Shown one piece after another: positions 17,680 to 27,145 of a DNA stretch of 64,000 nucleotides. Source of the DNA: Bacteroidaceae bacterium (GTDB lineage Bacteria > Bacteroidota > Bacteroidia > Bacteroidales > Bacteroidaceae); contig JAILDV010000055.1 in the NCBI GenBank assembly GCA_024688885.1, forward strand, positions 55,634 to 119,633, in the 5' to 3' direction. The position numbers were made by a program, and so were the translations under genes. The notes under the pieces were generated by a model. It saw only the letters and a list, made by a program, of their open reading frames with translations. It was not told the origin of the DNA and did no database searches. Each line of letters opens with the position of its first letter. Within the stretch, counting starts at the first letter, position 1.

Positions 17680-18632
17680 ATCACATCCAGCATGGTTTGC
17701 CCCACTGCCTTCAGTGTTTCTTTGTCGATATTCTTGATGTTATCATCCAAGGTGTGCCATGTGCTCGGGAAACCTCCGCTCTTTGTGTCAGAGCCAATCA
17801 CGTCGATGCAGGGAATGCCGCCTTGATTCACTTGCAGGTGGTCGTCGGTGATATACCCACCTTCTTGGTCATAACTGAAATATTTTCCATATCCGATACG
17901 CTGTGCTGCTCCCCACACCTTGTCCACAATAGAGGGGGCATAACTCATGGAATACTGCTCACGGTAGAATACGGTGTTGTTGCCTCCCACCATGTCAAGA
18001 TTGATGCCATAACGGGCGGTGTAACCCTCCACATGACGCTTGCCTGACCAATACTGACTGCCTAAGCACCAACTGCTTGCATTGCCACCGCCACTGTCAC
18101 CACTATCCTCAGCATCCCAACAAATGAAATCCACACCAATCTTCACCTGGTTGGAATCGTTTGCCAACTGCAACTGACGGGCTATCTCCAGCATCACACC
18201 AATGGAACTGCCACCGTCATTGGCACCATCAATCGGGGTGTTGTGATTAGCCTCATCAGCATCATTGTCAGCCCATTGACGACTGTCCCAATGACCAGTA
18301 ATCAGAATGCGTACAGATGCCTCAGGATTGTAGGAGGCTATGATGTTGCGCATCTTGATGGGGGTGCCATCATAGAGTTTCGAATCAGCATATTGGTCGT
18401 ATACCACAGTACCGAAACTCTTGAATTTCCGGGCAATATATTCACCACATGAATCGTGTGCTGCAGAATTCATCACACGGGGACCAAACGCACATTGCTC
18501 AGCCACATAAGCATAGGCGGAATCTTCACAAAAGACAGGTGCTGGTGATACATAATCTGCCACCTCCACCTTCTTTTCCTTGCACCCTATCAGGAGCAAT
18601 GAAAAAAGCGAAAGATATAGTATTTTCTTCAT
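17664..18632 (-). CDS. M28-family zinc peptidase / glutaminyl cyclase-like lipoprotein
   Basis: 322 residues from the ATG at 18632, chosen because it gives a lipoprotein signal (MKKILYLSLFSLLLIGC); the longer frame to 18710 runs through a heptamer repeat. The M28 metal site is visible: ITGHWDSR (His, Asp), DGANDGGSS (bridging Asp), CWDAEDSGD (acid and metal), NLDMVGG (Asp) and STWHTLDDN (His). Family members are aminopeptidases or glutaminyl-peptide cyclotransferases; the AEDSGDSGGGN segment is closer to the cyclase-like group. Likely periplasmic face, outer-membrane anchored. It overlaps sufE. Confidence 0.85.
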   Translation of the reverse strand: MKKILYLSLFSLLLIGCKEKKVEVADYVSPAPVFCEDSAYAYVAEQCAFGPRVMNSAAHDSCGEYIARKFKSFGTVVYDQYADSKLYDGTPIKMRNIIASYNPEASVRILITGHWDSRQWADNDADEANHNTPIDGANDGGSSIGVMLEIARQLQLANDSNQVKIGVDFICWDAEDSGDSGGGNASSWCLGSQYWSGKRHVEGYTARYGINLDMVGGNNTVFYREQYSMSYAPSIVDKVWGAAQRIGYGKYFSYDQEGGYITDDHLQVNQGGIPCIDVIGSDTKSGGFPSTWHTLDDNIKNIDKETLKAVGQTMLDVIWTEQ

Positions 18633-18668
18633 TTCCGATAATTTATGAGTGCAAAGGTAGGCATTTTC

Positions 18669-18698
18669 AGTGAAAAGTGAAGAGTGAAAGGTGAAAAA
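18669..18698. repeat. AGTGAAA heptamer array beside rdgB stop
   Basis: AGTGAAA, AGTGAAG, AGTGAAA, GGTGAAA at 7-bp spacing, 9 bp past the minus-strand stop of rdgB (18707). Confidence 0.88.
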
Positions 18699-18706
18699 TC
18701 TGCTTT

Positions 18707-19303
18707 TCATTTCTTCAGAAACGCTGCCAGCTTTGCTACTGCACGGGCGCGATGACTGATGCCATTCTTCACTTCATTTCCCAATTCGGCAAAGGTTTTG
18801 TCGTAACCATCGGGTATGAAGAGCGGGTCGTAACCAAAACCGCCATCCCCTCGTTTCTCACGGATGATGCGCCCTTCTACCGTTCCATCGAAGAAGTGAG
18901 TCTCACCCTCATAAATCAGAGCGACACATGTACGGAAACAGGCTTTTCGGTTTTCTTCATTCGCCATTTTGCCGAGTAGCACATTCATATTGGCATCATC
19001 CTTGTTGCTTTCAAACTGCACCCCGTTCTTCATGGCATAACGGGCAGAATATACGCCTGGTTCCCCACCCAATGCTTCCACTTGAAGACCGGAATCATCG
19101 GCAAAGCAGTCGAAACCGAAATGCTCCTTTACATAGGTCGCTTTCTGTAGGGCATTTTCCTGAAACGTGGAACCTGTCTCTGGAATATCCACTTCACAGC
19201 CAATGTCTTTCAGACTTTTCACTTCATACTGATTGCCAAGAATGGCACGAATCTCTTCCAGCTTGTGTGCGTTATTGCTTGCAAATACCAATGTCTTTAT
19301 CAT
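18707..19303 (-). CDS. rdgB: XTP/dITP diphosphatase (non-canonical purine NTPase)
   Basis: A 198-residue RdgB/HAM1 enzyme that clears ITP and XTP from the nucleotide pool. [16 protein letters not shown] is the N-terminal phosphate-binding motif. [20 protein letters not shown] is the metal and base site, [20 protein letters not shown] the specificity loop, and [10 protein letters not shown] the C-terminal signature. Full length and intact. Confidence 0.95.
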   Translation of the reverse strand: MIKTLVFASNNAHKLEEIRAILGNQYEVKSLKDIGCEVDIPETGSTFQENALQKATYVKEHFGFDCFADDSGLQVEALGGEPGVYSARYAMKNGVQFESNKDDANMNVLLGKMANEENRKACFRTCVALIYEGETHFFDGTVEGRIIREKRGDGGFGYDPLFIPDGYDKTFAELGNEVKNGISHRARAVAKLAAFLKK

Positions 19304-19408
19304 CCTTCTTTTATGCTTGAATTGTTCAACAAAAGTAGCACTTTTATTTTGTCTTTGATAGCACTTTTCTACTTTTTTAGCAAATTATTGCGTTTTTTTT
19401 GAAAAAAG

Positions 19409-19440
19409 TTTGACAAATAGAAAAAAAAGACCTACTTTTG
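19409..19440 (+). promoter_or_regulatory. promoter for the Lrp-family regulator
   Basis: TTTG at 19409-19412 and TACTTTTG at 19433-19440 with 20 bp between them, about 65 bp before the ATG. Confidence 0.75.
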
Positions 19441-19505
19441 TTTACAGTTTGTTCTTTATATATAGATAAACCAAAGAAAAAAGACAATAAAAACTTCCTT
19501 AAGAA

Positions 19506-20030
19506 ATGGAAAAGATAGATAAGCTTGATAAACAAATCATGGAGATTATCTCCGCTAATGCACGCATACCCTTCAAGGATGTTGCTGCTGTGTGCGGTGT
19601 GTCGCGTGCTGCTATCCATCAGCGTGTTCAGCGACTGATTGACACCAATGTCATCGTGGGTTCTGGCTATGTCATCAATCCTAAGAGCCTTGGTTATAAG
19701 ACTTGCACCTATGTGGGCATTCGTCTGGAAAAGGGTTCGATGTATGAGCGTGTGGTGAGTGAACTCAACAAGATTCCCGAAATTGTGGAATGCCACTACA
19801 CTACAGGGCCTTATACCATGCTCGTAAAACTCTATGCTCGTGACAATGAGCAACTTATGGATCTTCTCAACCGAAAGATTCAGGGCATCACAGGTGTCGA
19901 TTCCACCGAAACCCTCATCTCTCTTGACCAAAGCATCAAGAAAGAAGTGCCCATCTGTGTGACAGATAAGCCCGAAGAGAAGGTGCAGAAGGGAGGCAAA
20001 GCGAAGATTATCCTTGATGATGATGAATAA
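19506..20030 (+). CDS. Lrp/AsnC-family transcriptional regulator
   Basis: A 174-residue regulator. It has an N-terminal winged helix-turn-helix (LDKQIMEIISANARIPFKDV, then CGVSRAAIHQRVQRLIDTNV) and a C-terminal RAM/ligand domain (KTCTYVGIRLEKGSMYERVV, ECHYTTGPYTMLVKLYARDN). These proteins sense amino acids and bind DNA as octamers. A lysine-rich extension of about 20 residues follows residue 152 (KPEEKVQKGGKAKI). It stands alone with its own promoter and terminator, as is usual for Bacteroidetes AsnC-type genes. Confidence 0.92.
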   Translation: MEKIDKLDKQIMEIISANARIPFKDVAAVCGVSRAAIHQRVQRLIDTNVIVGSGYVINPKSLGYKTCTYVGIRLEKGSMYERVVSELNKIPEIVECHYTTGPYTMLVKLYARDNEQLMDLLNRKIQGITGVDSTETLISLDQSIKKEVPICVTDKPEEKVQKGGKAKIILDDDE

Positions 20031-20116
20031 TCATGATGCATATTGTTACGAGGAATGTGACTAATAATGGGGATGCTGCCGAATCATGAGGTTTATCCCT
20101 ATAAATGAATAAGAAT

Positions 20117-20156
20117 GAAAAAGGCTGAAGAGTGTTGCTTCTCTTTAGCCTTTTTC
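20117..20156 (+). terminator. terminator after the Lrp regulator
   Basis: GAAAAAGGCT (20117-20126) pairs with AGCCTTTTTC (20147-20156), with additional GAAGAG/CTCTTT pairing toward the loop. The stem carries the T-run. Confidence 0.85.
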
Positions 20157-20231
20157 AGTTATTGTATCCTTTACATTATTATATATATGAATGATAATCC
20201 ATGATGCGCATGTCATTCATATATTTGGATG

Positions 20232-20873
20232 TCATTTCATGTGACGTGAATGATGCAGATTCTCGTCAAACACTTTGAACTCATACCCTTCATCGCGGAG
20301 CCATTCGATACATTTAGGGAGTATCTTCTTGAGTTTGTCAATGCTTCGCAGGGAATCGTGGAAAGTGATGATGGAACCATTGCGCGTGTAGTTCTTCACA
20401 TTCTCGAACACCTCTTCGGCAGTGAGTCGTTTGGAGTAGTCGCGTGTAACCAAATCCCACATCACGATGGTGTAATGGCGGCGAAGCCTGATGTACTGGG
20501 CATTACGCATCCATCCTCTTGGTGGGCGGAACAAGTTGGAACGAATCAGCTTGTCGGCTTCGTTGGCATTGCGCAGATAGCGTTTACTTGCCACCGTGAT
20601 GCCACCGATATGGTTGTAGGTGTGATTGCCTAAACGATGGCCATGAGAACGGATAAGTTCCAGCAATTCAGGGTACTTTCTGACATTGTCACCCACCATG
20701 AAGAAAGTTGCCTTCACATTGTAGCGGTCAAGCGTTTCTATCAGCCAAGGGGTTGATTCGGGGATGGGTCCGTCGTCGAAGGTCAGATAGACTGCCTTCT
20801 CCGTCGGATCCATTCTCCAGATGGCACTTGGATATAGCCATCTCAACCATTTGGTGGGTTGTTCAATAATCAT
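20232..20873 (-). CDS. polysaccharide deacetylase (NodB fold)
   Basis: A 213-residue NodB-homology protein. Motif 1 AVYLTFDDGP supplies catalytic and metal Asp, motif 2 RLGNHTYNH the two metal His, motif 3 RPPRGW the Arg, and TFHDS near the end the catalytic His motif. It removes acetyl groups from N-acetylated sugars in peptidoglycan or surface polysaccharide. No signal peptide is evident; a single hydrophobic anchor is not clear either. Its start overlaps the stop of the DUF2723 membrane protein (ATGA), suggesting coupled synthesis and a shared envelope role. Confidence 0.88.
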   Translation of the reverse strand: MIIEQPTKWLRWLYPSAIWRMDPTEKAVYLTFDDGPIPESTPWLIETLDRYNVKATFFMVGDNVRKYPELLELIRSHGHRLGNHTYNHIGGITVASKRYLRNANEADKLIRSNLFRPPRGWMRNAQYIRLRRHYTIVMWDLVTRDYSKRLTAEEVFENVKNYTRNGSIITFHDSLRSIDKLKKILPKCIEWLRDEGYEFKVFDENLHHSRHMK

Positions 20874-23800
20874 TGCAATTGAATGCCAGCGCCGTCACAT
20901 TTTGAGATAAAGGCACTGTACAATCTTTGTAAGTTGTCCTCGATTTGTTGTGACTTCTGCTCATACTCAGCCTTCTTGGCTGGGTTGGCTTCTGCCAGTT
21001 TGTTATAAATGTCCTGAATGGTTGCCATGATGTAGATTTCCTGATGGCAATCACGTGCACTGTTGGCAAAATACACATTGCTCAACGACAGATACCACTT
21101 GATGTATTCTACGGAATGTTGTATCATGACATCCAGAATGGACTGTGCCTTTTCTGCTTTATTGCATGCGATGTATGCCTCAGCAAGTTCGAGTGAGGAA
21201 CTGGAGAAATCGTGTGGTACATTGTAAGCAGGTATCTCAGTCTCACACTTTTCCAATGCCTTGAGTGCCTGGTCTTTTTTGCCCTCCTTCACCAGATTGG
21301 TGATAAGGGTGGCAAACCAGCGGCGATGGGTGTAGCACATGCGCATGGTGGTCTCGTCAATGTAGAGGCCAGGATGTTTCAAATTGCCATAATGGAACTT
21401 GTTCATCATGTTATCGTACATCTTTTCTGTATCAGCAACTGATTGCACGACACCACGAATGATTTCATTCTCTGGGAAAACAAATGGGGTGATGCGCCAC
21501 GCCATTCCTTCCAGGATGAAGTGTCTCCACAGATTGCCGTAGTTGCTTGAACCGACTGTCGTTGACATATAGAGTGGACGTGAGAAATTGCTTTGTGCAA
21601 TCATTTCAAGCATCATGATGAAACTCTTTGACACACGTCCTTGCCCCTTCAGGCTGATGACCATCTGGTCAGGGATGATTTCGTTTCCTAACGTGTCGGT
21701 TGGTATCTTCATGCCTGAACGCTTCACCGCATCCTTGTCGATGGTGACAAAAAGGGTGTCGCTGGGCAGACAGGCTGGAAGTGCTTCCACCAATTCCTTG
21801 TCGCTCTCAGAAAGTCCTTCGTAGTCCTTCAGGAGGAACTTCTGGAGGGCTGTCTTCAGTTCAAAAGGATTGTCTCCCCACAGACGTTTGGCAAGTGCAG
21901 AGTCTTGTGCCGTTACTTCCCTGATGAGGTCTTTCATGGTCAAGGCACCACCGCCAATCGTCACTTCGGGGTTGATGTCTGTCATCTCATGTTTGCCGCT
22001 GGTGTATTGGTAGCGCTTCCAAGAGATGGGGAGCGGACTTGACTGCCCTTCGCCCGAGAAGGCAGGACGCTTCATTTGGTCAATGTACCAATCGGTTTGC
22101 AGGTAGGAGAGGTTGCAGACACGCACATCGGTGCGGTTCCCTTCCGTATCCTCATTGTACCAAAGCGGGAAGGTGTCGTTGTCACCATTCGTATAGATGA
22201 CGCCATCGTGAGGAATGGTTTCCAGATAGTTCAAGCCAAAGTCGCGGCACACATATCGGTCGCTGCGGTCGTGGTCATCCCATGTCTGGCTGACCATCTG
22301 TGCAGGCACAGCCACAGCAGGAACAAGACCTATGACACCGGCAATAATGCCAGCCATGCGTTTCTCCATCTTCTTGCCGAGCCATTTGCCGAGCAACTCA
22401 TAGATGGCGGCAATGCCAAGACCGCACCACATGGCGAACGCATAGAACGAACCAGCATAGGCATAGTCGCGTTCACGTGGCTGCAACGGTGTCTGATTCA
22501 GATAAATGACAATGGCGATACCAGTCATGAAGAAGAGGAAGAACACTACCCAGAACTGCTGGATGCCCTTCTTGTCGCGGAAGGCTTGCCAGAAGAATCC
22601 CAGCAGACCTAAGATGAGCGGGAGGCAGTAGAAGACGTTGTGTCCCTTATTGTTCTTCAAGTCAGATGGGAGCATGTCCTGATTTCCCAACCGCATATTG
22701 TCGAGCCAGTCGAATCCGGAGAGCCAGTTGCCATGTTCCAGTTCGCCATTACCCTGAATGTCGTTCTGGCGACCAGCGAAGTTCCACATGAAGTAGCGCC
22801 AGTACATCCAGTTCATCTGGTAAGAGAGGAAGAAGCGGATGTTGTCCATCTGTCCTGGAATCTCAAGGGTTTGTGCTTCCCGTCCTGGTATCTTATATTC
22901 CACAGAATGATAAGACACTGTGCCTAACCACGACTCATAAGCTTGCACGTGGATAGGTTCGTCGCTATAGATGCGAGGGAAGAGCATGCATTGGTTGGCA
23001 GCATATTTGAGGGAGAACTTGTCACGAATCTTCACATACTCATCCTTCTCGTTCTCATTCTCCTTATCCTTGCGCTGATAGACAGGTGCTCCCTGCACAG
23101 TGGCATAAGCGAGGTAGCCATCGCCATTGTCCTTAATCTCTGGCTGTGACTTGTAGGTCTGACCAAAGAAGAGGGGGCGTTCGCCATATTGCTCGCGACC
23201 TAAATATTCACCCAGCGTGAACACATCCTCAGGAGAGTTCTGGTCCATCGGAGGGTTGGCAGTGGAACGGATGACGATGACGGCATAGGAGCTGTAACCC
23301 ACCGTCATCAGGGTCATGCAGAGAATGGCAGTGTTGAGGATGCGAGGAGTGGCTTTCTTCGTAAAGAACAGCACACCTGCAATGATGCCCAGCACGATGA
23401 TGCCGATGACGACAGATGCCACGCCGTGCCCATAGAATGGGATGCCGAGCAGTCCCGTGCAAACAATGAACGAGGTGTACATGCGTTTCTCGCTCTGCCC
23501 CTTGGTGGTTTCCCACAATGCCCACACCAATGCAATGACAAGCAGGGTGAGGTAGATGTAAAGACCAATGTTGTAAGGCATACCCAATGTGTTCACAAAC
23601 AGCAGTTCAAACCATCCGCCAATCTTCACGATGCCAGGCACGATACCATATAGCACAGCAGCCACGATGACCACTGACACACCCAGTACGATGAGCGAGC
23701 CCTTACCAGTCGGGTTCTTGCTCATCTTGTAGTAATAGACCAGCACAATGGCAGGGATACAAAGCAAGTTGAGCAGGTGGACACCAATGGACAGTCCCAC

Positions 23801-24349
23801 CAGATAGGCGATGAACACCAACCAGCGGTCAGAATGAGGTTGGTCGGCATTGTCCTCCCATTTCAAGATGAGCCAGAACACCAGTGCGGTGAAGAAGCTG
23901 GAGAAAGCATACACTTCACCCTCCACAGCAGAGAACCAGAAGGTGTCGCTCCACGTGTAAATAAGAGCACCAGCGATGCCGCTGCCCATAACAGCGAGCA
24001 ACTGCCCCACAGAAGGTTCCTCGTCATTCTTCACCAAGAGCTTCTTAGCCAAATGCGTCACGCTCCAGAACAGGAACAGGATACATCCGGCACTAAGCAA
24101 GGCACTCATGACATTGATCATCTTTGCCACTTGCGATGCATCGCTGGCAAAGAGAGAAAAGAAATTGCCCACCAGCATGAAGAAAGGTGCGCCAGGGGGG
24201 TGACCCACTTCCAGCTTGTAAGCAGTGGTGATGAACTCAGGGCAGTCCCAGAAACTTGCCGTGGGTTCAATGGTGGAACAGTAGGTGAATGCTGCAATGG
24301 CGAACACTACCCAACCGACCACGTTGTTGATGATATTGTACTTTTTCAT
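20870..24349 (-). CDS. DUF2723 multi-pass membrane protein (putative O-mannosyltransferase type)
   Basis: A 1159-residue protein. The N-terminus (MKKYNIINNVVGWVVFAIAA) begins the DUF2723 domain, with the acidic motif TASFWDCPEFITTAYKLEVG (the D/E pair typical of GT-C glycosyltransferase first loops) and HPPGAPFFMLVGN. About 12 or more membrane helices reach to residue 680. The remaining 480 residues are soluble, with VYTNGDNDTFPLWY-type motif near residue 720 and helical repeats at the end. The DUF2723 family includes human TMEM260, an O-mannosyltransferase, so a role in protein or glycan glycosylation in the periplasm is plausible but inferred. Coupled to the deacetylase gene. Confidence 0.8.
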   Translation of the reverse strand: MKKYNIINNVVGWVVFAIAAFTYCSTIEPTASFWDCPEFITTAYKLEVGHPPGAPFFMLVGNFFSLFASDASQVAKMINVMSALLSAGCILFLFWSVTHLAKKLLVKNDEEPSVGQLLAVMGSGIAGALIYTWSDTFWFSAVEGEVYAFSSFFTALVFWLILKWEDNADQPHSDRWLVFIAYLVGLSIGVHLLNLLCIPAIVLVYYYKMSKNPTGKGSLIVLGVSVVIVAAVLYGIVPGIVKIGGWFELLFVNTLGMPYNIGLYIYLTLLVIALVWALWETTKGQSEKRMYTSFIVCTGLLGIPFYGHGVASVVIGIIVLGIIAGVLFFTKKATPRILNTAILCMTLMTVGYSSYAVIVIRSTANPPMDQNSPEDVFTLGEYLGREQYGERPLFFGQTYKSQPEIKDNGDGYLAYATVQGAPVYQRKDKENENEKDEYVKIRDKFSLKYAANQCMLFPRIYSDEPIHVQAYESWLGTVSYHSVEYKIPGREAQTLEIPGQMDNIRFFLSYQMNWMYWRYFMWNFAGRQNDIQGNGELEHGNWLSGFDWLDNMRLGNQDMLPSDLKNNKGHNVFYCLPLILGLLGFFWQAFRDKKGIQQFWVVFFLFFMTGIAIVIYLNQTPLQPRERDYAYAGSFYAFAMWCGLGIAAIYELLGKWLGKKMEKRMAGIIAGVIGLVPAVAVPAQMVSQTWDDHDRSDRYVCRDFGLNYLETIPHDGVIYTNGDNDTFPLWYNEDTEGNRTDVRVCNLSYLQTDWYIDQMKRPAFSGEGQSSPLPISWKRYQYTSGKHEMTDINPEVTIGGGALTMKDLIREVTAQDSALAKRLWGDNPFELKTALQKFLLKDYEGLSESDKELVEALPACLPSDTLFVTIDKDAVKRSGMKIPTDTLGNEIIPDQMVISLKGQGRVSKSFIMMLEMIAQSNFSRPLYMSTTVGSSNYGNLWRHFILEGMAWRITPFVFPENEIIRGVVQSVADTEKMYDNMMNKFHYGNLKHPGLYIDETTMRMCYTHRRWFATLITNLVKEGKKDQALKALEKCETEIPAYNVPHDFSSSSLELAEAYIACNKAEKAQSILDVMIQHSVEYIKWYLSLSNVYFANSARDCHQEIYIMATIQDIYNKLAEANPAKKAEYEQKSQQIEDNLQRLYSAFISKCDGAGIQLQ

Positions 24350-24391
24350 ATATGGACGTTTATGATGAAATTCGCCCAGCGCATGGGCTGG

Positions 24392-25432
24392 TTATTCAAT
24401 TCCTTTCAATTCGACAGTGAAGATGAGGGCTGAGTAAGGCTTGATGTTGTCGCCTGCCCCACGCTCACCGTATCCCAATTGATAAGGGATGTAAATTTCC
24501 CACTTCGAGCCCATAGGCATCAGTTGCAGGGCTTCTGTCCAACCTGGAATTACTTGATTAACCCCGAAGGTGGCTGGTGTTCCTCGCTTATAACTGCTGT
24601 CAAACACGGTGCCATCGATAAGGCGTCCCTCGTAGTCAACCGTTACCTTTTGATCGGCTTTAGGTTTGTCGCCAGTGCCTTGTGTGATAATCTTGTACTG
24701 AAGACCGCTGGCTGTACTGACTACACCAGGTTTGGTGCGGTTCTCCTCAAGGAACTTCTCACCTGCCACGCGGAATTTTTCATTGTTGGCAGCCTGACGC
24801 TCTGTCATACGTGTCTGGAACACCTGAGCAGCACTGTCCAGTGGCACATCGTTCAGCCCCATCAAACCAGCTACGATGCCACTCCCCACAATGGAAGGAT
24901 TGACGCTCTTTCCCTCGTCGGGCGTATAGTAATCATTGGACAGCTGCTTTGCAATGCCCACAATCCTTTCGCCAATCTCGGCACCAGCCTGAAAAGCTGC
25001 AGCCTCCTTGTCGTTCGGGTCGGCATTCGTGCGGCTCAAGATGCCCTCGGCAAACTTGCTGAGATGCTCCTCGTCCACACCCAATTGTCCTGTTGCATAA
25101 TCCTTCAGACCGTTTGACTGAGCGATACCAAAGAAATAAGCTGTCTCCTCGTCAACATTGGCGAGCACAGGCTTCTCAATTTTTAACTCGCTTGCAGATC
25201 CTGCTGTCTTGCCAGTCTTCTGAGCCTCAATGAAAGCAGCCAAATCTGCTTTCTGCTTATCCTTGAATGCTTTCAAAGCGGCAGCATCTTCAGCCTTCTT
25301 AACCTTGGCAGCCACCTTGTCAACCGCTGCATTAGCCTTTGTTTCCAACGCAGCCATCTCTTTCTCTGTTTGTGCGAAAACAGCGTTTGCTATTGCAAAC
25401 GCTGCTATAGTCAATGTGAGAATCTTCTTCAT
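24392..25432 (-). CDS. FKBP-type peptidyl-prolyl isomerase, secreted
   Basis: A 346-residue protein with signal peptide MKKILTLTIAAFAIANAVFA. A lysine/alanine-rich helical stretch covers residues 21-75, then an FKBP N-terminal dimer domain (YFFGIAQSNGLKDYATGQLG) and a C-terminal FKBP domain from about 237 (TASGLQYKIITQGTGDKPKA, VDYEGRLIDGTVFDSSYKRG, PMGSKWEIYIPYQLGYG). Like FkpA it should speed folding of periplasmic proteins. It lies directly downstream of a second FKBP gene (26 bp gap), probably one operon. Confidence 0.93.
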   Translation of the reverse strand: MKKILTLTIAAFAIANAVFAQTEKEMAALETKANAAVDKVAAKVKKAEDAAALKAFKDKQKADLAAFIEAQKTGKTAGSASELKIEKPVLANVDEETAYFFGIAQSNGLKDYATGQLGVDEEHLSKFAEGILSRTNADPNDKEAAAFQAGAEIGERIVGIAKQLSNDYYTPDEGKSVNPSIVGSGIVAGLMGLNDVPLDSAAQVFQTRMTERQAANNEKFRVAGEKFLEENRTKPGVVSTASGLQYKIITQGTGDKPKADQKVTVDYEGRLIDGTVFDSSYKRGTPATFGVNQVIPGWTEALQLMPMGSKWEIYIPYQLGYGERGAGDNIKPYSALIFTVELKGIE

Positions 25433-25458
25433 TTCTGATTAAACTATACAACTTTCAA

Positions 25459-26322
25459 TTATTTCAACACCTCAATCGTAAAGATAAGTGTAGAGAAAGG
25501 CTTGATAGGACCCTGATTCTGGGCACCATAAGCCAATTCTTGTGGAATGGTTACTTCCCACTTTGAACCTGCAGGCATCATCTTCAGGGCTTCCACCCAA
25601 CCTTCAATCACACCTGGCATGCGCATGTTGATGGTGAACGGCATGTTACGCTCATAGCTGCTGTCAAACACTGTGCCGTCAATGAGCTTGCCTTCATAGT
25701 TCACTTGTATCGTCGAAGAGTCTGTTGGCAGTGCCCCTGTGCCCTCTACCAGCACCTTATACTGCAGACCGCTCTCCGTGGTCTTCACGCCTTCCTTCTT
25801 CTTGTTCTCGACCAGATATTTCTCGCCAGCCTTTTTGTTGTCGCCAAACTCCTTCATCAGTTGTTCCTCACGGATAGGCTTCATCCTCTCCTCATAGTCG
25901 TTATACGCCTGTTCGGGAGTGCGAGCATCCTTATTCTTCAGTCCTGCCACCAGACCTGCGATGATGTTTTTGGCATTGATAGTCTTCGTAGTGTCCTCGC
26001 CATACACCTGCTGTCCGATAGCCTTCGCCATCTGTTGCACCTGCTGTCCGATTTCCAGACCCTTCAGGTAGGCATCCTTCTTGGGGTCCACTTGATTCAC
26101 TGCACCCTCGCGCATACCCTTAATAAACTCGTCCATGTAGGTGGAGTCGATGCCCATTTGCATTGTCATCACCTGCTTCAATCCAGCTGACTGAGCCACA
26201 CCGAAGTCATACGCCAACGAGTCAGCACTGTCTTTGAGGTCAGCACTGTTGTTACCATCGCAAGAAATCATAGTCATGGCAGTCATAGAAACAGCAGCTG
26301 CCATCAAGAGAATTTTTTTCAT
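25459..26322 (-). CDS. FKBP-type peptidyl-prolyl isomerase, lipoprotein
   Basis: A 287-residue FkpA/Mip-like protein with lipobox-like MTMISCDGN (Cys 21), so membrane-anchored. The N-terminal domain (LAYDFGVAQSAGLKQVMTMQ) and the FKBP domain (TESGLQYKVLVEGTGALPTD, VNYEGKLIDGTVFDSSYERN, PAGSKWEVTIPQELAYG) match those of the next gene. The pair looks like a duplication in which only one copy kept lipidation. Upstream a TAACTTTG element lies at 26421-26428. Confidence 0.93.
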   Translation of the reverse strand: MKKILLMAAAVSMTAMTMISCDGNNSADLKDSADSLAYDFGVAQSAGLKQVMTMQMGIDSTYMDEFIKGMREGAVNQVDPKKDAYLKGLEIGQQVQQMAKAIGQQVYGEDTTKTINAKNIIAGLVAGLKNKDARTPEQAYNDYEERMKPIREEQLMKEFGDNKKAGEKYLVENKKKEGVKTTESGLQYKVLVEGTGALPTDSSTIQVNYEGKLIDGTVFDSSYERNMPFTINMRMPGVIEGWVEALKMMPAGSKWEVTIPQELAYGAQNQGPIKPFSTLIFTIEVLK

Positions 26323-26677
26323 TGTGTTCTTTTTTATTTAGTGATATTGTTTTTTATTTGGTGATGTGCATGGGGATAGGGGAATGTGAAAAACCCTATG
26401 CGGGCAGGCACAAAATCATGCAAAGTTAGTGTTTATTTTGCTGATTTCCTGTCCCAACGGTCTAAAAATTGCTTTTTTTAAATGTTTTTTGTATAATCAT
26501 GTGTGGTTTTGAAAGAAAAGAAGGGTTTGAAAAAAGTGAGCGGTGAACCCAGAATGGATTCACCGCCCTTATATTGGTTGATTCCTTTTGTTTGTTTCTC
26601 TCTCCTCCGGTGGAAACTCAAGTGCCGAATTGCACTGAGTTTTTACGGAAAATTTTGCAGTGTGATGTCTAATCAAA
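26323..26677. other. gene-free region between FKBP lipoprotein and small peptide gene
   Basis: It holds the FKBP operon promoter region (-7-like TAACTTTG on the minus strand, 26421-26428) and the terminator of the small peptide unit (26530-26566). I see no credible gene. Confidence 0.6.
26530..26566 (-). terminator. terminator after the 25-codon peptide gene
   Basis: GCGGTGAA (26540-26547) and TTCACCGC (26559-26566) form a perfect 8-bp stem with an 11-base loop. On the minus strand it is followed by TCACTTTTTTC. Confidence 0.8.
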
Positions 26678-26755
26678 TTATTTGAAGATTGAGACATTGC
26701 TTGCGATAGCTGCTACAGCTACGATAGCTACTGCGATAATAGTCATAGTTTCCAT
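26678..26755 (-). CDS. 25-residue hydrophobic small peptide
   Basis: The ATG at 26755 follows AAAGAAAGGAGATTGTTTT, a rare strong purine-rich ribosome-binding site at good distance. The product begins METMTIIAVAIVAVAAIASN and ends VSIFK: a single 17-residue hydrophobic helix with almost no charged residues, as in small membrane proteins or type I toxin-like peptides. A canonical promoter lies about 300 bp upstream and a terminator about 110 bp downstream, so it forms its own transcript of roughly 500 nt. I do not recognise the family. Confidence 0.65.
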   Translation of the reverse strand: METMTIIAVAIVAVAAIASNVSIFK

Positions 26756-27050
26756 AAAACAATCTCCTTTCTTTAATTCAATTAATAATTACTGTTTAAT
26801 GTTTAACTAAACCAAATTCTATTAACAAAATCTTTTTACCTTTATATGTTGTAGCCTTGCGGCTGGAAGTTCAAAAAATTGGAGGAGGGCTTTTCACAAA
26901 GACCTAACTCCTAAATAACAATCTTTTACTAACCTAAATCTAATACCTTTACCAAAACCTATATGATAGAAAACTAACCTGTTTGTTCTTAGTTTAAGTC
27001 TGTCTTAAAGGAGTGTTTGTCACTCGCTTGTGACCACCTTGTTTCCTTTT
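26756..27050 (-). ncRNA. structured leader or small RNA carrying the 25-codon peptide
   Basis: From the promoter at 27058-27089 to the peptide start there are about 295 nt with no other gene. Minus-strand hairpins are visible: GAGTG-ACAAA-CACTC (27011-27025) and AGCC-GCAA-GGCT with a GNRA loop (around 26853-26864). The leader is A/U-rich with many UUAGGUU-like stretches. It could be a dual-function RNA. Confidence 0.45.
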
Positions 27051-27057
27051 GACGATG

Positions 27058-27089
27058 CAAAGTTACGGGCTTTTCAACTTGTGACCAAC
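27058..27089 (-). promoter_or_regulatory. promoter of the small peptide transcript
   Basis: On the minus strand the -7 box is TAACTTTG (27058-27065) and the -33 box GTTG (27086-27089), spaced 20 bp. Confidence 0.7.
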
Positions 27090-27145
27090 AAAAACAATGA
27101 ATTTTGCTCTAAAAAGTGGCATTTTGTTGATGTATATCAATAATT

